Shown here: positions 33,970 to 43,498 of the stretch, one piece after another | Position numbering within the stretch: position 1 is the first letter of the stretch | How the letters are laid out: each line of letters begins with the position of its first letter | Assembly: GCF_013744875.1 (NCBI RefSeq) | Contig: NZ_CP059399.1 | Coordinates: 3,162,001 to 3,226,000 of the forward strand | DNA from: Nocardia huaxiensis | GTDB lineage: Bacteria > Actinomycetota > Actinomycetes > Mycobacteriales > Mycobacteriaceae | Reading direction: 5' to 3' | DNA: 64,000 bases | Notes under the pieces: generated by a model | Told to the model about the DNA's origin: nothing | The model's database searches: none | The model's input: only the letters and a program-made list of their open reading frames with translations | Program-made: the position numbers and the translations under genes

Positions 33970-35010
33970 ATGTCGACTACGGAGCAACGACGGCTCGAGG
34001 TCCTGCGCGCAATTGTCGCGGACTACATCTCGACCAAGGAGCCGATCGGATCCAAGACACTGGTGGAACGCCACAATCTGGGCGTTTCCAGTGCGACGGT
34101 CCGCAATGACATGGCGGTGCTGGAGGCCGAGGGCTACATCACCCAGCCGCACACCAGCTCCGGCCGCATCCCCACCGACAAGGGCTACCGGCAGTTCGTC
34201 GACCACATCTCCGATGTGAAGCCGCTGTCGAACGCCGAGCGCCGGGCCATCATGGAATTCCTGGAGAGCGGCGTCGATCTCGACGATGTACTGCGCCGCG
34301 GCGTGCGACTGCTGGCCCAGCTGACCAGGCAGGTCGCCATGGTGCAGTACCCGACGGTGTCGGCCTCCACGGTCCGGCACATCGAGGTCGTCGCGTTGAA
34401 CCCCGCGCGGCTGCTGCTCGTGGTGATCACCGACACCGGCCGCGTCGATCAGCGCCTGGTCGATCTGGGCAATGTCGTCGGCGAGGACGATCTGGCCGCC
34501 CTGCGCGGCATGCTCGGCAAGGCCATGGAGGGCAAGCGGCTCGCCAATGCCTCGGCCTCGGTGGCCGAACTGCCCGAGCACTCACCCGCGCGACTGCGGG
34601 ACGTACTCATCCGGGTGTCGACGGTGCTCGTGGAGACCCTCGTCGAACATCCCGAGGAGCGGCTCGTGCTGGGCGGCACGGCGAACCTCACCCGCAACGC
34701 CTCGGACTTCCCCGGCAACGGCTTCCCCGGCTCGCTGCGCACGGTGCTGGAGGCGCTCGAAGAGCAGGTGATCGTGCTGAAGCTGCTGGCAGCAGCCCAG
34801 CAGCCGGGTACGGTGACCGTGCAGATCGGTGAGGAAACCAAGCTGGAGCAAATGCGTGGCACGGCGGTGGTGTCCACCGGATACGGGATGCCCGGTACCG
34901 TTCTCGGTGGCATGGGGGTACTCGGACCGACGCGCATGGACTACCCGGGCACGATCGCCTCGGTAGCGGCCGTCGCCCGGTACATCGGTGAGGTGCTCGC
35001 CGAACGGTGA
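33970..35010 (+). CDS. hrcA: Heat-inducible transcription repressor HrcA
   Basis: 346 residues from an ATG with GGAGGTG 7 bases upstream; a GTG 9 bases earlier is possible. N-terminal winged helix ([23 protein letters not shown] and [36 protein letters not shown]), then a GAF-like middle and dimerisation regions ending [16 protein letters not shown]. Represses heat-shock genes by binding CIRCE sites. No CIRCE inverted repeat was seen in the 96-base gap upstream. Confidence 0.94.
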   Translation: MSTTEQRRLEVLRAIVADYISTKEPIGSKTLVERHNLGVSSATVRNDMAVLEAEGYITQPHTSSGRIPTDKGYRQFVDHISDVKPLSNAERRAIMEFLESGVDLDDVLRRGVRLLAQLTRQVAMVQYPTVSASTVRHIEVVALNPARLLLVVITDTGRVDQRLVDLGNVVGEDDLAALRGMLGKAMEGKRLANASASVAELPEHSPARLRDVLIRVSTVLVETLVEHPEERLVLGGTANLTRNASDFPGNGFPGSLRTVLEALEEQVIVLKLLAAAQQPGTVTVQIGEETKLEQMRGTAVVSTGYGMPGTVLGGMGVLGPTRMDYPGTIASVAAVARYIGEVLAER

Positions 35011-35042
35011 GCAAGCAGACGAAACAGGACTAGAGAGCGCAA

Positions 35043-36197
35043 GTGGCACGGGACTATTACGCACTGCTCGGCGTCGCACGCAACGCGACCGACCAGGAGA
35101 TCAAGCGCGCCTATCGCAAGCTGGCGCGTGAACTGCATCCCGACGTCAACCCGGATCCGGCGGCACAGGAGAAATTCCGGGAGGTGTCGACCGCCTACGA
35201 GGTGCTGACCGATCCCGAGAAGCGCCGCATCGTCGATCTGGGCGGTGACCCGATGGAATCGGCCGGCGGCATGGGCGGCGGCTTCTCCGGGGCCGGCTTC
35301 GGCGGCCTCGGTGACGTCTTCGAAGCCTTCTTCGGCGGCATGAGCGGCGGCGGCAGCCAGCGCAAGCCGCGCGGTCGCGTGCAGCCCGGCGCGGACTCGC
35401 TCATCCGCACGCGACTGTCGTTGCAGGAGTGCGCGGTCGGCGTCACCAAGCATCTGACCGTCGACACCGCCATCCTCTGCGACCTCTGCCAGGGCGCGGG
35501 CACCAATGGCAACTCCAAGCCGGTGCGCTGCGAAACCTGTGGCGGCGCAGGCGAAGTGCAGACCGTGCAGCGGTCCTTCCTCGGCCAGGTCATGACCTCG
35601 CGGCCGTGCCCCACCTGCCGTGGCGCGGGCGAGACCATTCCGGACCCCTGCCGCAAGTGCGGTGGCGACGGCCGCGTGCGTTCGCGCCGCGAGATCGCCG
35701 CGCCGATTCCGGCGGGCGTGGCCAGCGGCATGCGGGTGCGCCTGGCCGCGCAGGGTGAGGTCGGCCCCGGCGGCGGTCCCGCCGGCGACCTCTACGTGGA
35801 GATCGTGGAGCAGCCGCACGACACCTTCGTGCGCGACGGCGACGACCTGCACTGCACCATTCGCGTCCCGATGATCGATGCGGCCCTGGGCGCGACGGTC
35901 GTCATCGACACGATCCTGGACGGCCCGGTCGAGTTGAACATTCCGGCCGGCACCCAGCCCGGTGAAGCCTCGGTCCTGCGCGGCCACGGCATGCCGAAGC
36001 TGCGGGCCAGCACGCGCGGCGACCTCATCGCGCACCTGGACATCGTCATCCCGACCAAGCTGGACAGCAAGCAGACCGACCTGCTGCGCAAGTACAAGGG
36101 CCTGCGGCCCAACGAGCGCACCGAGGTCATGACGGCCCAGTCCGAGCACAACTCCGGACTGTTCGCCCGCCTGCGCGCCTCCTTCAGCGGACGCTGA
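35043..36197 (+). CDS. dnaJ2: Chaperone DnaJ (DnaJ2)
   Basis: 384 residues from a GTG. J domain with HPD (ELHPDVNPD) at about residues 31-36, Gly/Phe-rich linker ([19 protein letters not shown]), four CxxCxGxG-type zinc motifs ([32 protein letters not shown]), then the client-binding C-terminal domains. Co-chaperone for DnaK. Directly after hrcA as in M. tuberculosis Rv2373c. Confidence 0.95.
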   Translation: MARDYYALLGVARNATDQEIKRAYRKLARELHPDVNPDPAAQEKFREVSTAYEVLTDPEKRRIVDLGGDPMESAGGMGGGFSGAGFGGLGDVFEAFFGGMSGGGSQRKPRGRVQPGADSLIRTRLSLQECAVGVTKHLTVDTAILCDLCQGAGTNGNSKPVRCETCGGAGEVQTVQRSFLGQVMTSRPCPTCRGAGETIPDPCRKCGGDGRVRSRREIAAPIPAGVASGMRVRLAAQGEVGPGGGPAGDLYVEIVEQPHDTFVRDGDDLHCTIRVPMIDAALGATVVIDTILDGPVELNIPAGTQPGEASVLRGHGMPKLRASTRGDLIAHLDIVIPTKLDSKQTDLLRKYKGLRPNERTEVMTAQSEHNSGLFARLRASFSGR

Positions 36198-36201
36198 TCC
36201 C

Positions 36202-36942
36202 TTGGCCGCCACCGTCTTCTACCTCGACGAGGTTCCCGAACCGGGTGCGACCGCGGTCCTCGACGGCCCCGAGGGGCGGCACGCCGCGACCGTGCGCCGC
36301 ATCCGCGTCGGCGAGCCCATCACGCTCTCCGACGGGCACGGGGTGCTCGCCGAGTCGGAAGTGGTTGCGGCCCAGAAGGATCGGCTGGAACTGAAGGTTC
36401 TGAACCGGCGCATCGCCGACCCCGCCACCCCGCAGGTGACGGTGGTGCAGGCGCTGCCCAAGTCCGACCGCTCCGAACTCGCGGTCGAACTCATGACCGA
36501 GGCGGGCGCCGACGCCATCGTCCCGTGGCAGGCGTCGCGCTGCGTCTCCAACTGGGAAGCCAAGGCGCGCAAGGGTGTCGAGAAATGGCGGGCCGCCGCC
36601 AAGCAGGCCGCCCGCCAATCCCGCCGCGCCTACATCCCCGACGTCGCCGAATTGCACACCACCCGTGAGCTTCTCGACCTCGTCCGCACCGCCAAGGCCA
36701 ATGGCGCGATCGTGGCGGCCCTGCACGAATCCGGCGCGGGCCGTTTCACCGAACTGCCCTTCACCGGCGTGCGGGAAGTGGTGCTGATCGTCGGACCCGA
36801 AGGCGGGCTTGACGATTCGGAGGTGGATGCCCTGGCGGATGCGGGTGCGGACATCGTCTTGCTCGGCCCCACGGTGCTGCGCACCTCGACCGCCGCCGCG
36901 GTCGCCCTGGGCGCGCTGGGGGCATTGACCCCGCGCTGGTAG
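36202..36942 (+). CDS. rsmE: 16S rRNA m3U1498 methyltransferase RsmE
   Basis: 246 residues from a TTG start 4 bases after dnaJ2. SPOUT fold: N-terminal PUA-like part (VFYLDEVPEPGATAVLDGPEGRHAATVRRIRVGE) then QALPKSDRSELAVELMTEAGAD, VGPEGGLDDSEVDAL and LLGPTVLRTSTAAAVALG, which form the SAM knot. Methylates U1498 in the decoding region of 16S rRNA. Third gene of the hrcA-dnaJ2-rsmE unit. Confidence 0.93.
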   Translation: MAATVFYLDEVPEPGATAVLDGPEGRHAATVRRIRVGEPITLSDGHGVLAESEVVAAQKDRLELKVLNRRIADPATPQVTVVQALPKSDRSELAVELMTEAGADAIVPWQASRCVSNWEAKARKGVEKWRAAAKQAARQSRRAYIPDVAELHTTRELLDLVRTAKANGAIVAALHESGAGRFTELPFTGVREVVLIVGPEGGLDDSEVDALADAGADIVLLGPTVLRTSTAAAVALGALGALTPRW

Positions 36943-36991
36943 CGAGTCCAGCGCGTCGGTCATCGCGGCTGGTGAGCCACCCGCCTTCGTC

Positions 36992-37016
36992 ATCCCGGCG
37001 TGGTCTTGGCCGGGAT
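36992..37016. terminator. Hairpin between rsmE and convergent TetR gene
   Basis: ATCCCGGC and GCCGGGAT around a 9-base loop, in the 77-base gap between two convergent genes. Likely bidirectional terminator. Confidence 0.5.
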
Positions 37017-37019
37017 CCA

Positions 37020-37634
37020 CTACCCGCTGAGCGACGCGGCCACTCGATCGAATCCGTGCGTGGCGGCGTCTTCGACCCTGGCGCGCACCACTTCCGGGTT
37101 TTCCCCGGCCAGAATTCCACGCCGGATCTCGGCATGCAGCGCCCGATCGACACCGGCCAGCACAGCGGCGAGCAGACGTGGGGCAGGGTCACTGTCGCCC
37201 GTGCCCATCGCGGCCGTGAGCGAATCGGCCAGGGCCGCTTCGGATTCCTCGTTCAACCGCCGCAGCCGAGCCTGTAGTGCGGGACTGCCGTCGATCATCC
37301 GCCAGAACGGTATTGCGGCCGTGGACAATCCGAGCGTCGGTTCATCACGCGCCAGCTCGTCGAGAAAGACGCGTCGCACCGCGGCGGCGGCAGACTCCCC
37401 GTCGGCGCGTTCCCGTACCGCCCGCGCGAGCCGGTCGATCACCTCGTCCTGCCGATCGAAGAACAGATCTTCCTTCGTCGGGAAGTAGTTGAACGCGGTA
37501 TTCACCGACACATTCGCCGCCCGCGCGATTTCCGCGACGGTCACCTTCTCGAACCCGCGCTCGGCGAACATGACCATGGCGGTATCCGCCAGCGCGGTCC
37601 TGGTAGCGCGCTTCTTCTCCTCACGCAGAGCCAC
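37020..37634 (-). CDS. TetR-family repressor
   Basis: 204 residues from a GTG with GAGGAGA upstream. N-terminal helix-turn-helix: ALADTAMVMFAERGFEKVTVAEIARAANVSVNTAFNYFPTKEDLFF. The C-terminal half is a divergent ligand-binding domain. Divergent from the glycosidase-like gene across a perfect palindrome at 37675-37695, so it probably represses that gene and itself. An earlier in-frame start (37670) would run into the palindrome region and is less likely. Confidence 0.88.
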   Translation of the reverse strand: MALREEKKRATRTALADTAMVMFAERGFEKVTVAEIARAANVSVNTAFNYFPTKEDLFFDRQDEVIDRLARAVRERADGESAAAAVRRVFLDELARDEPTLGLSTAAIPFWRMIDGSPALQARLRRLNEESEAALADSLTAAMGTGDSDPAPRLLAAVLAGVDRALHAEIRRGILAGENPEVVRARVEDAATHGFDRVAASLSG

Positions 37635-37674
37635 GTTTCTCCTCTCGGTCGCACCATAATACTGTGTCACTCCA

Positions 37675-37695
37675 ATTTTGGTGTGACACCAAAAT
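37675..37695. promoter_or_regulatory. Perfect palindromic operator between divergent genes
   Basis: Arms ATTTTGGTGT and ACACCAAAAT around a single central G, lying between the TetR gene and the divergent glycosidase-like gene. A second TGTCAC motif lies at 37665-37670. Typical size and position for a TetR operator. Confidence 0.7.
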
Positions 37696-37702
37696 CCGAG
37701 CT

Positions 37703-38698
37703 ATGGTCGATGGCATGCCACTCGAATTCGGTATCCATGCCGCGAGCCAGATCGGGCGCGCGACCGGCAAGCCCGACGATCCGGCGGCCATCGACCGATT
37801 GGTCCGCGACCTCCAGGGCGCGGGCTCGTTCGTCGTCCGCGAGTACCTGCATTTCCTGGGTGAGCCCGCCGATCCGGAAAAGGCGCGCCTGCTCCGCCCC
37901 GCCGATCGCCTGCGCGCCCTCACCATGCCGGATCACTGGTACGCGGATGGTCGTCACCTGGATCTGGTCCTGTGCTACCAGCCCGAGGAGCCCGATATCG
38001 CCGGTTGGCTGTCCTTCATCGACGAGGTCATCGCACGCTACGGCCACCTCGTGCGCTACTTGCAGATCACCCTCGAACCGAACTTCCCCATCGAATGGAT
38101 CGACGGCAGCTCCCCCGGCATCCTCGAGGCCCTCATCCGCGGCGTGCCGCACGCCCGCCGGGCCCTGGCCGCGGCGGGTTACCACGATGTCGCACTTGGC
38201 TTCTCGGTCGCCGAACCGGCGGAATGGCTGGGCGGCGACGAGCCGTTCTGGGCCGCCCTGGCCGCGGTCCCGCCCGCGGAATTCGCCGAGCACATCGACT
38301 ACATCGGCCTGGCCCTGTACCCGGACGCCTTCTCACCGGTACCGGCGGACGCCGTGGCCGACCTCATCCGGCACGGCATCACCCACCTGCGGGAAACCTG
38401 TCTCCCGCAAGCACATCTGACCGCAACCACGCCGATCCACCTCTGCGAGAACGGAACTCCCACCGCCCCCGACCGCACCCCGGCAGAGCAGGCCGCCCGC
38501 CTGGAAACCATGATCCGCACCATCGCGTCATGCGCGAAGTCCGCCAACATCACCGTCTACGAACTGTTCGGCCTGCGCGACCCGGTTTCCGCCAACCCCG
38601 AACCCCTGACCCAACTCGGCATCACCACCGACGACTACACTCCCAAACCCGCCTACGCGACCTATCGGACCTTGATCGGCGAGCTCGGAGCTCGCTGA
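37703..38698 (+). CDS. Putative glycoside-hydrolase-like TIM-barrel protein
   Basis: 331 residues from ATG 37703; ATG 37715 is also possible and neither has a good ribosome site. No signal peptide. Segments read as a clan GH-A-like barrel: LQITLEPNFPIEWID (acid/base Glu candidate), EHIDYIGLALYPDAFSP, and PIHLCENGTPT (nucleophile Glu candidate), then ITVYELFGLRDP. Family not named with certainty; the two Glu are inference from barrel layout. Its regulator is probably the divergent TetR protein. Confidence 0.6.
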   Translation: MVDGMPLEFGIHAASQIGRATGKPDDPAAIDRLVRDLQGAGSFVVREYLHFLGEPADPEKARLLRPADRLRALTMPDHWYADGRHLDLVLCYQPEEPDIAGWLSFIDEVIARYGHLVRYLQITLEPNFPIEWIDGSSPGILEALIRGVPHARRALAAAGYHDVALGFSVAEPAEWLGGDEPFWAALAAVPPAEFAEHIDYIGLALYPDAFSPVPADAVADLIRHGITHLRETCLPQAHLTATTPIHLCENGTPTAPDRTPAEQAARLETMIRTIASCAKSANITVYELFGLRDPVSANPEPLTQLGITTDDYTPKPAYATYRTLIGELGAR

Positions 38699-38704
38699 AC
38701 GCCC

Positions 38705-39214
38705 TCAGGAATGGGCAGCCTGGGCCTCGGCGATGGCCGCCCCGCGTCGCTGCCATTCCACGGCACCGCCGATCAAGAGGGCGAGTCCGAGCACGAGAGC
38801 CATCAGCCCCCAACGGAATTCGACCTCGCCCTTGGGGGAGTCGAGATACCAACCGCTCCCTGCGGCCAACCGTGCCAGCACCATCGAATACCCGGAGAGC
38901 ACCGCCACCAGCGCGCCCAGCGTTTCGGCCACCGCGAGCACCAGCAGCGCCAGCCGCACCGGCGGGATCTGCACCCGCTCCACCGCCAGCGCTAGCGCGG
39001 CGATCACCACCAGCCCGATCGTCAGCAGCACCACACCGGGCGCGCCCTTGTCCTTCAGATCCTGCAGGTCATAGCTGAATCTGCCGCCCTGCGTGGTGAA
39101 CAGCGGCGCCCGCGTACCGAGCAACGTCAGCGCGATTCCGATCAGAACGACGACCCGTGACATGGGCCAGCGCCGATTCGGATCGTAGGCGAGCGGGATC
39201 CATTGTTGTGACAT
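38705..39214 (-). CDS. Four-helix membrane protein, unknown
   Basis: 169 residues from ATG 39214. Four hydrophobic helices: VVVLIGIALTLLGTRAPLF, VVLLTIGLVVIAALALAV, LALLVLAVAETLGALVAVL and WGLMALVLGLALLIGGAVEW. Short cytosolic ends. No family recognised. It ends 6 bases from the convergent glycosidase-like gene. Confidence 0.65.
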   Translation of the reverse strand: MSQQWIPLAYDPNRRWPMSRVVVLIGIALTLLGTRAPLFTTQGGRFSYDLQDLKDKGAPGVVLLTIGLVVIAALALAVERVQIPPVRLALLVLAVAETLGALVAVLSGYSMVLARLAAGSGWYLDSPKGEVEFRWGLMALVLGLALLIGGAVEWQRRGAAIAEAQAAHS

Positions 39215-39224
39215 GGCCCGCAGC

Positions 39225-39480
39225 TTAGGCGTGCTCAGCACCTGAACCCGCCGGTGCGGATCGTGGTCCGGATCGGCGCGTCGCGGTGTGCGGCACGGCT
39301 AGCAGACCGGCGGCCGCGAGCACGGGCACCGCGACGTACACCGTCAATGCCGTCCACCCGCCGTGGCCGAATGCGATACCTGCCGCACCGTCGAACGCGG
39401 CCAGGGCACCAGCGCGGTGGTCCCCGGCAGCAGGATGGTGACGTAGGCGACCAGGCCGGGCAGCCCAGTGGCCGAAGGCC
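39225..39480 (-). pseudogene. Decayed C-terminal fragment of an MFS transporter
   Basis: The last 55 codons before the stop at 39225 read GAAGIAFGHGGWTALTVYV, then AVPVLAAAGLLAVP, nearly the same as the end of the adjacent intact MFS gene (GAAGLAFGHGGWTTLTIYV, then AVLVLAAAALIG). Upstream the frame shifts: GLPGLVAYVTILLPGTTAL continues in another frame, and no start codon or N-terminal domain exists. It is the remnant of a tandem duplicate or of a recombined neighbour. Confidence 0.7.
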
Positions 39481-39517
39481 GCGCCTCGTAGCCGAGCGGG
39501 CACTCGCTGAAAACCCC

Positions 39518-40753
39518 TCACGCAGTGGGTGCTTGGGCCTCGGCCGGCGAGGAACGCGCTGACCGCATGCCGATCAGGGCGGCTGCGGCGAGTACGAGCA
39601 CCGCGACGTAGATCGTCAAGGTGGTCCAGCCGCCGTGGCCGAACGCGAGGCCGGCTGCGCCGCCGAGGACGGAATTGCCGAGGTAGTAGGCGAACAGGTA
39701 GAGGGAGGAGGCCGCCGCGCGGTTTTTCGTAGCGGTCGCTCCGACCCAGCCGCCGGCTACCGCGTGGGCGCCGAAGAAGCCTGCGGTGCACAGCAATACG
39801 CCGAGCAGGAGGGTCGGCAGCCGGTCGGGGATGGTGAGGAGCAGGCCGGCCGCCATGGTCAGGATGGCCGCCGTGACCACCCGGGTGCGACCGAATCGGC
39901 CGGACAGGCGGCCCGACACGGTCGCGGAGACGGTGCCCGCGAGGTACATGACGAAGACCGAACCCGCTGCGGCAGGGGACAGTTCGAATGGCGCGGCGGT
40001 CAGGCGGAAGCCGAGGAAGTTGTAGATCGCGGTGAAGCCGCCCGCCAGCAGGAAAGCCAGGCCGAACAGTGGCAGCAGGGTGCGGTCGCGCAGGTGATCC
40101 GCCAAATCCGCGGCGAGCGTGCGGATATGGACCGAACTCGCGGTGAATCGTCGGGATGCCGGGACGGTACGGACGAACCAGAGCGTGCACAGGGCTGCCG
40201 CCACGGCGATGGCGGCCGCCGCCCAGCGCCAGGACGCCGTCCCCAGGGTGACGGCCGGAATCAGCCGTCCCGCAAGCCCTCCCAGGGTCGTCCCGGAAAT
40301 GTAGACGCCCATGGCCGTGCCGAGTCCGGCCGCGCCGATCTCCTCCGCGAGGTACGCCATGGCGACGGCCGGTACACCCGCGAGCGCCACCCCCTGCAGT
40401 GCGCGCCCGGCCAGCAGCACGTCCAGTGACGGGCTGAGGGGCAGCAGCAGCCCGATCGCACACGTCGTCAGCGCCGAGGCCGTCATGACCCGGGTGCGGC
40501 CGAACCGGTTCGACAGCGCGCTCACCGGAATGATCGCCACCGCCAGCAGTCCGGTCGTCAGCGATACCGCCAGGGCCGCGCGCGCCGGTTCGGCCCCGAA
40601 GGCCGCCGACAGGCTCGGCAGCAGCGCCTGGGCGCTGTACATCGAGGCGAAGGTGGTCAGCCCGGCGGCGAACAGCGCGAGGGTGATCCGGCGTTCGTGG
40701 CTTCGCGTGCCGGTATCGACGGCCGTGGCCCGGGCGAGTGGCTGAGCGGTCAT
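39518..40753 (-). CDS. MFS transporter (YnfM-like)
   Basis: 411 residues, twelve predicted helices, with the MFS loop motif NRFGRTRVMTASAL after helix 2 and SGRLSGRFGRTRV in the second half. It resembles YnfM/arabinose-efflux type drug exporters. Divergent from a LysR regulator 101 bases away, which likely controls it. A decayed copy of its last part lies immediately downstream. Confidence 0.9.
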   Translation of the reverse strand: MTAQPLARATAVDTGTRSHERRITLALFAAGLTTFASMYSAQALLPSLSAAFGAEPARAALAVSLTTGLLAVAIIPVSALSNRFGRTRVMTASALTTCAIGLLLPLSPSLDVLLAGRALQGVALAGVPAVAMAYLAEEIGAAGLGTAMGVYISGTTLGGLAGRLIPAVTLGTASWRWAAAAIAVAAALCTLWFVRTVPASRRFTASSVHIRTLAADLADHLRDRTLLPLFGLAFLLAGGFTAIYNFLGFRLTAAPFELSPAAAGSVFVMYLAGTVSATVSGRLSGRFGRTRVVTAAILTMAAGLLLTIPDRLPTLLLGVLLCTAGFFGAHAVAGGWVGATATKNRAAASSLYLFAYYLGNSVLGGAAGLAFGHGGWTTLTIYVAVLVLAAAALIGMRSARSSPAEAQAPTA

Positions 40754-40807
40754 TCTCCGAGGATCAGCCGTTCAGAATGAGAAAGGAAATGCATAATAAA
40801 TGCGGCG

Positions 40808-40828
40808 CTAATGCGTCAGATGCATTAG
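40808..40828. promoter_or_regulatory. LysR-type operator in the MFS/LysR intergenic region
   Basis: CTAATGC and GCATTAG, perfect 7-base arms with a 7-base spacer, a T-N11-A arrangement. Further ATGC/GCAT motifs lie just upstream (AATGCATAATAAATGC near 40789-40804). Fits LysR auto- and cross-regulation. Confidence 0.6.
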
Positions 40829-40854
40829 CTGAGCTGGCTTCCGGGAGGTCATCG

Positions 40855-41811
40855 GTGCCGAGTGACGATCTGCACTGGTTCATCACCCTCGCCGAGTTGG
40901 AGCGCGTCGGTGCGGCGGCCGAGCGGCTGCACCTGACGCAGCCGACCCTGTCGCGCATGCTGGCCCGGCTGGAGCGGCGGTTGGGTGTGCGACTGTTCGA
41001 TCGGCACGGAAAACGGCTGACGCTCAACGAGTTCGGCCGGATCTACTACGAGCATGTGCGGCGGGCGCAATCCGAACTCGATACGGCCGCAAGGGAACTC
41101 GCCGACCTGGCCAATCCCGCACTCGGCGTGGTGCGTTTGGCTTTTCAGCATTCGCTCGGCGCGCGTGTGGTTCCCGAGCTGATCGCCGGGTTCCGGCGTG
41201 GCTCGGGCCGCGTCACCTTCACGCTCGACCAGGATGCGGCCGACACCGTCACCGCGGCCGTGCTCGCCGGCGCCGCCGACCTGGGCCTGGTGTCTCCGAA
41301 GCCGACCGGGGCGGGCCTGGGCTGGCGGCCGCTGCTGCGCCAGCGGCTGGCGCTGGCCGTGCCCGCCGATCACAAGCTGGCCGCGCGCCGCCAGGTCCGC
41401 CTCGCCGAGGTCGCCGACGCCGATTTCATCGCCATGCATCCCGGCTTCGGTATGCGGCACGTGCTCGACGATCTTTGCGCCGCAGCCGATTTCCGCCCGC
41501 GCATCACCTTCGAGTGCAGCAATCTGGGCACCATCGCGGGTCTGGTGGCGGTCGGTCTGGGCGTGTCGGTGCTGCCCGCCGAGGACCCGGTGGGCGGCCC
41601 GCAGCCGGGCCCCGCCCTTGTCCCGCTCGCCGACCCGCATGCGACGCGGGAGGTCGGCTTGATCTGGCCGACGACCGCGCCGCAGTCGGAGGCGGTGCGC
41701 CGTTTTCGTGATTTCGCCGTCGACTGGGCCGGGTCGCAACGGCCGGATCGAATTCGCGCAGAGCGGAATTCGGCGCTAACGCCGGTCGTGGGCGCGGAGA
41801 TAGGCAGGTGA
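40855..41811 (+). CDS. LysR-family transcriptional regulator
   Basis: 318 residues from a GTG with GGGAGG 6 bases upstream. Winged helix at the N-terminus: FITLAELERVGAAAERLHLTQPTLSRMLARLERRLGVRLFDR, then the two-lobed co-inducer domain. The in-frame ATG at 40738 would place the operator inside the coding region, so the GTG is preferred. Divergent from the MFS exporter gene, the usual arrangement for a LysR protein and its target. Confidence 0.9.
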   Translation: MPSDDLHWFITLAELERVGAAAERLHLTQPTLSRMLARLERRLGVRLFDRHGKRLTLNEFGRIYYEHVRRAQSELDTAARELADLANPALGVVRLAFQHSLGARVVPELIAGFRRGSGRVTFTLDQDAADTVTAAVLAGAADLGLVSPKPTGAGLGWRPLLRQRLALAVPADHKLAARRQVRLAEVADADFIAMHPGFGMRHVLDDLCAAADFRPRITFECSNLGTIAGLVAVGLGVSVLPAEDPVGGPQPGPALVPLADPHATREVGLIWPTTAPQSEAVRRFRDFAVDWAGSQRPDRIRAERNSALTPVVGAEIGR

Positions 41812-41836
41812 TCTTGCACTAGAAGGGGATGCGATC

Positions 41837-42175
41837 TTGTCCATATTCCGACGGCTCACTGCCGCAACCGTATTCGCGGTCGTCACCACCGCTGCCTGCG
41901 CCGGCGCGGCTGCCGCCGATCCCGAGCGTGAAGCCGCCTTCCTCGACGAGGTGCGTGCCGCCGTGCCCGTGTTCTCGCCCTTCATCGATCAGCGGCCGGA
42001 GCTGCTGGTGCGGGACGGCTACATCGTCTGCGACGCGATCTCGCAGGGCGCGTCGATGGAGGAGATCGCCACGGTCTTCGAGCGCAATATCAACAAGAAC
42101 GGCCGTGGCGCCATCGTCGTGTCGCCCGCCGAGGCGCGGGAGTACGTCGACGCCGCGGCCAGAAACCTCTGCTGA
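41837..42175 (+). CDS. DUF732 secreted protein
   Basis: 112 residues from a TTG start with AAGGGG upstream. Signal peptide IFRRLTAATVFAVVTTAACAGAAAADP with AxA-type cleavage near residue 27. Mature part: AAFLDEVRAAVPVFS, then GYIVCDAISQGASMEEIATVF and a final Cys (ARNLC), as in DUF732 proteins of mycobacteria and Nocardia. One disulfide is likely. Exported; role unknown. Confidence 0.8.
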   Translation: MSIFRRLTAATVFAVVTTAACAGAAAADPEREAAFLDEVRAAVPVFSPFIDQRPELLVRDGYIVCDAISQGASMEEIATVFERNINKNGRGAIVVSPAEAREYVDAAARNLC

Positions 42176-42366
42176 CACCAGCTGCCGCGTTCCCCGAAAT
42201 CACCCGGTGGAAACCGCTTTCGCGGTAACGCCTGGGCGGCGGGGGCGCGGCAGTCCAGCGTCAGCGCTGGTGGTAGCGGCTTATTCACTGGGCGCTGTCG
42301 GTGGGCGGCGGTAAACTTTGGTCAACGAAACGAGGCTCGAGACCGGAAAGCAGGCTATAGCCACTT

Positions 42367-43476
42367 TTGAGAAATCCAGGCGAAATCGGCGACCAGAACA
42401 CGCCCGCTGCCGGCATCGGCGCCGGCGGTATCGGGTCCGGACCGGCGGGGCGGACCGTTCGTTCCAGCATCGAATTGGCACCGGAGTCGGTGTTCGGATT
42501 CCTGGGTTCTGCTGATGAGAACCTGCGTGAACTCGAGCGCCTCCTCGTGGCCGACATCCATGTCCGCGGCAATTCCGTGACGCTCACCGGCAAACCCGCC
42601 GATGTGGCGCTCGCGGAACGCGTGGTTGCTCAGCTGGTGGCTTTGACCGCCCGCAACCGCGTGGTCACCCCAGAGGCGGTAAGGCACACGTACTCCATGC
42701 TCACCGAGGGTTCCTCGGACTCTCCCGCGGAGGTCCTGAGCCTGGACATCCTGTCCCGGCGCGGCAAGACCATCCGTCCCAAGACGCTCAACCAGAAGCG
42801 CTATGTCGACGCCATCGACGCGCACACCATCGTGTTCGGTGTGGGCCCGGCCGGTACCGGCAAGACGTATCTGGCCATGGCCAAGGCCGTCCAGGCGCTA
42901 CAGACCAAGCAGGTCAACCGCATCATTCTCACGCGTCCCGCGGTGGAGGCGGGGGAGCGGCTGGGCTTCCTGCCGGGCACCCTCAACGAGAAGATCGACC
43001 CGTATCTGCGGCCGCTCTACGACGCCCTGCACGACATGATGGATCCGGAAGCCATTCCGAAGCTCATGGCGGCCGGGGTCATCGAGGTCGCGCCGCTGGC
43101 GTACATGCGCGGTCGCACGTTGAACGATTCGTTCATCATTCTCGACGAGGCGCAGAACACCACGGCCGAGCAGATGAAGATGTTCCTCACCCGTCTGGGC
43201 TTCGGTTCCAAGATCGTGGTGACCGGTGACATCACCCAGGTCGACCTACCCGGCAGCGCCCGTTCGGGCCTGCGGGCGGCCACGGAGATCCTCACCGACA
43301 TCGACGACATCCACATCTCCGAGCTCACCAGCGCGGACGTGGTGCGGCACCGTCTGGTCGGGGCGATCGTCGATGCCTATGACAGGTACGAGGCCGAGAC
43401 CAGGCCACCGGCGGCGGTGCACTATCCGGGCAATCGGGCGCAGCGGCGTGCCGCGAGCCGAGGCGAGCGACACTGA
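42367..43476 (+). CDS. phoH: PhoH-like ATPase
   Basis: 369 residues from a TTG start (start uncertain: weak ribosome site). N-terminal KH-like part, then a RecA-like P-loop domain with GPAGTGKT at 160-167 and the Walker B DEAQNTT at about 258-264. Homologue of M. tuberculosis PhoH1 (Rv2368c) but without the PIN domain of PhoH2. The conserved linkage with ybeY supports a role in RNA or ribosome metabolism. First gene of a five-gene operon through era. Confidence 0.9.
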   Translation: MRNPGEIGDQNTPAAGIGAGGIGSGPAGRTVRSSIELAPESVFGFLGSADENLRELERLLVADIHVRGNSVTLTGKPADVALAERVVAQLVALTARNRVVTPEAVRHTYSMLTEGSSDSPAEVLSLDILSRRGKTIRPKTLNQKRYVDAIDAHTIVFGVGPAGTGKTYLAMAKAVQALQTKQVNRIILTRPAVEAGERLGFLPGTLNEKIDPYLRPLYDALHDMMDPEAIPKLMAAGVIEVAPLAYMRGRTLNDSFIILDEAQNTTAEQMKMFLTRLGFGSKIVVTGDITQVDLPGSARSGLRAATEILTDIDDIHISELTSADVVRHRLVGAIVDAYDRYEAETRPPAAVHYPGNRAQRRAASRGERH

Positions 43477-43498
43477 ACTCGCCAGATAGCCTTATCCG

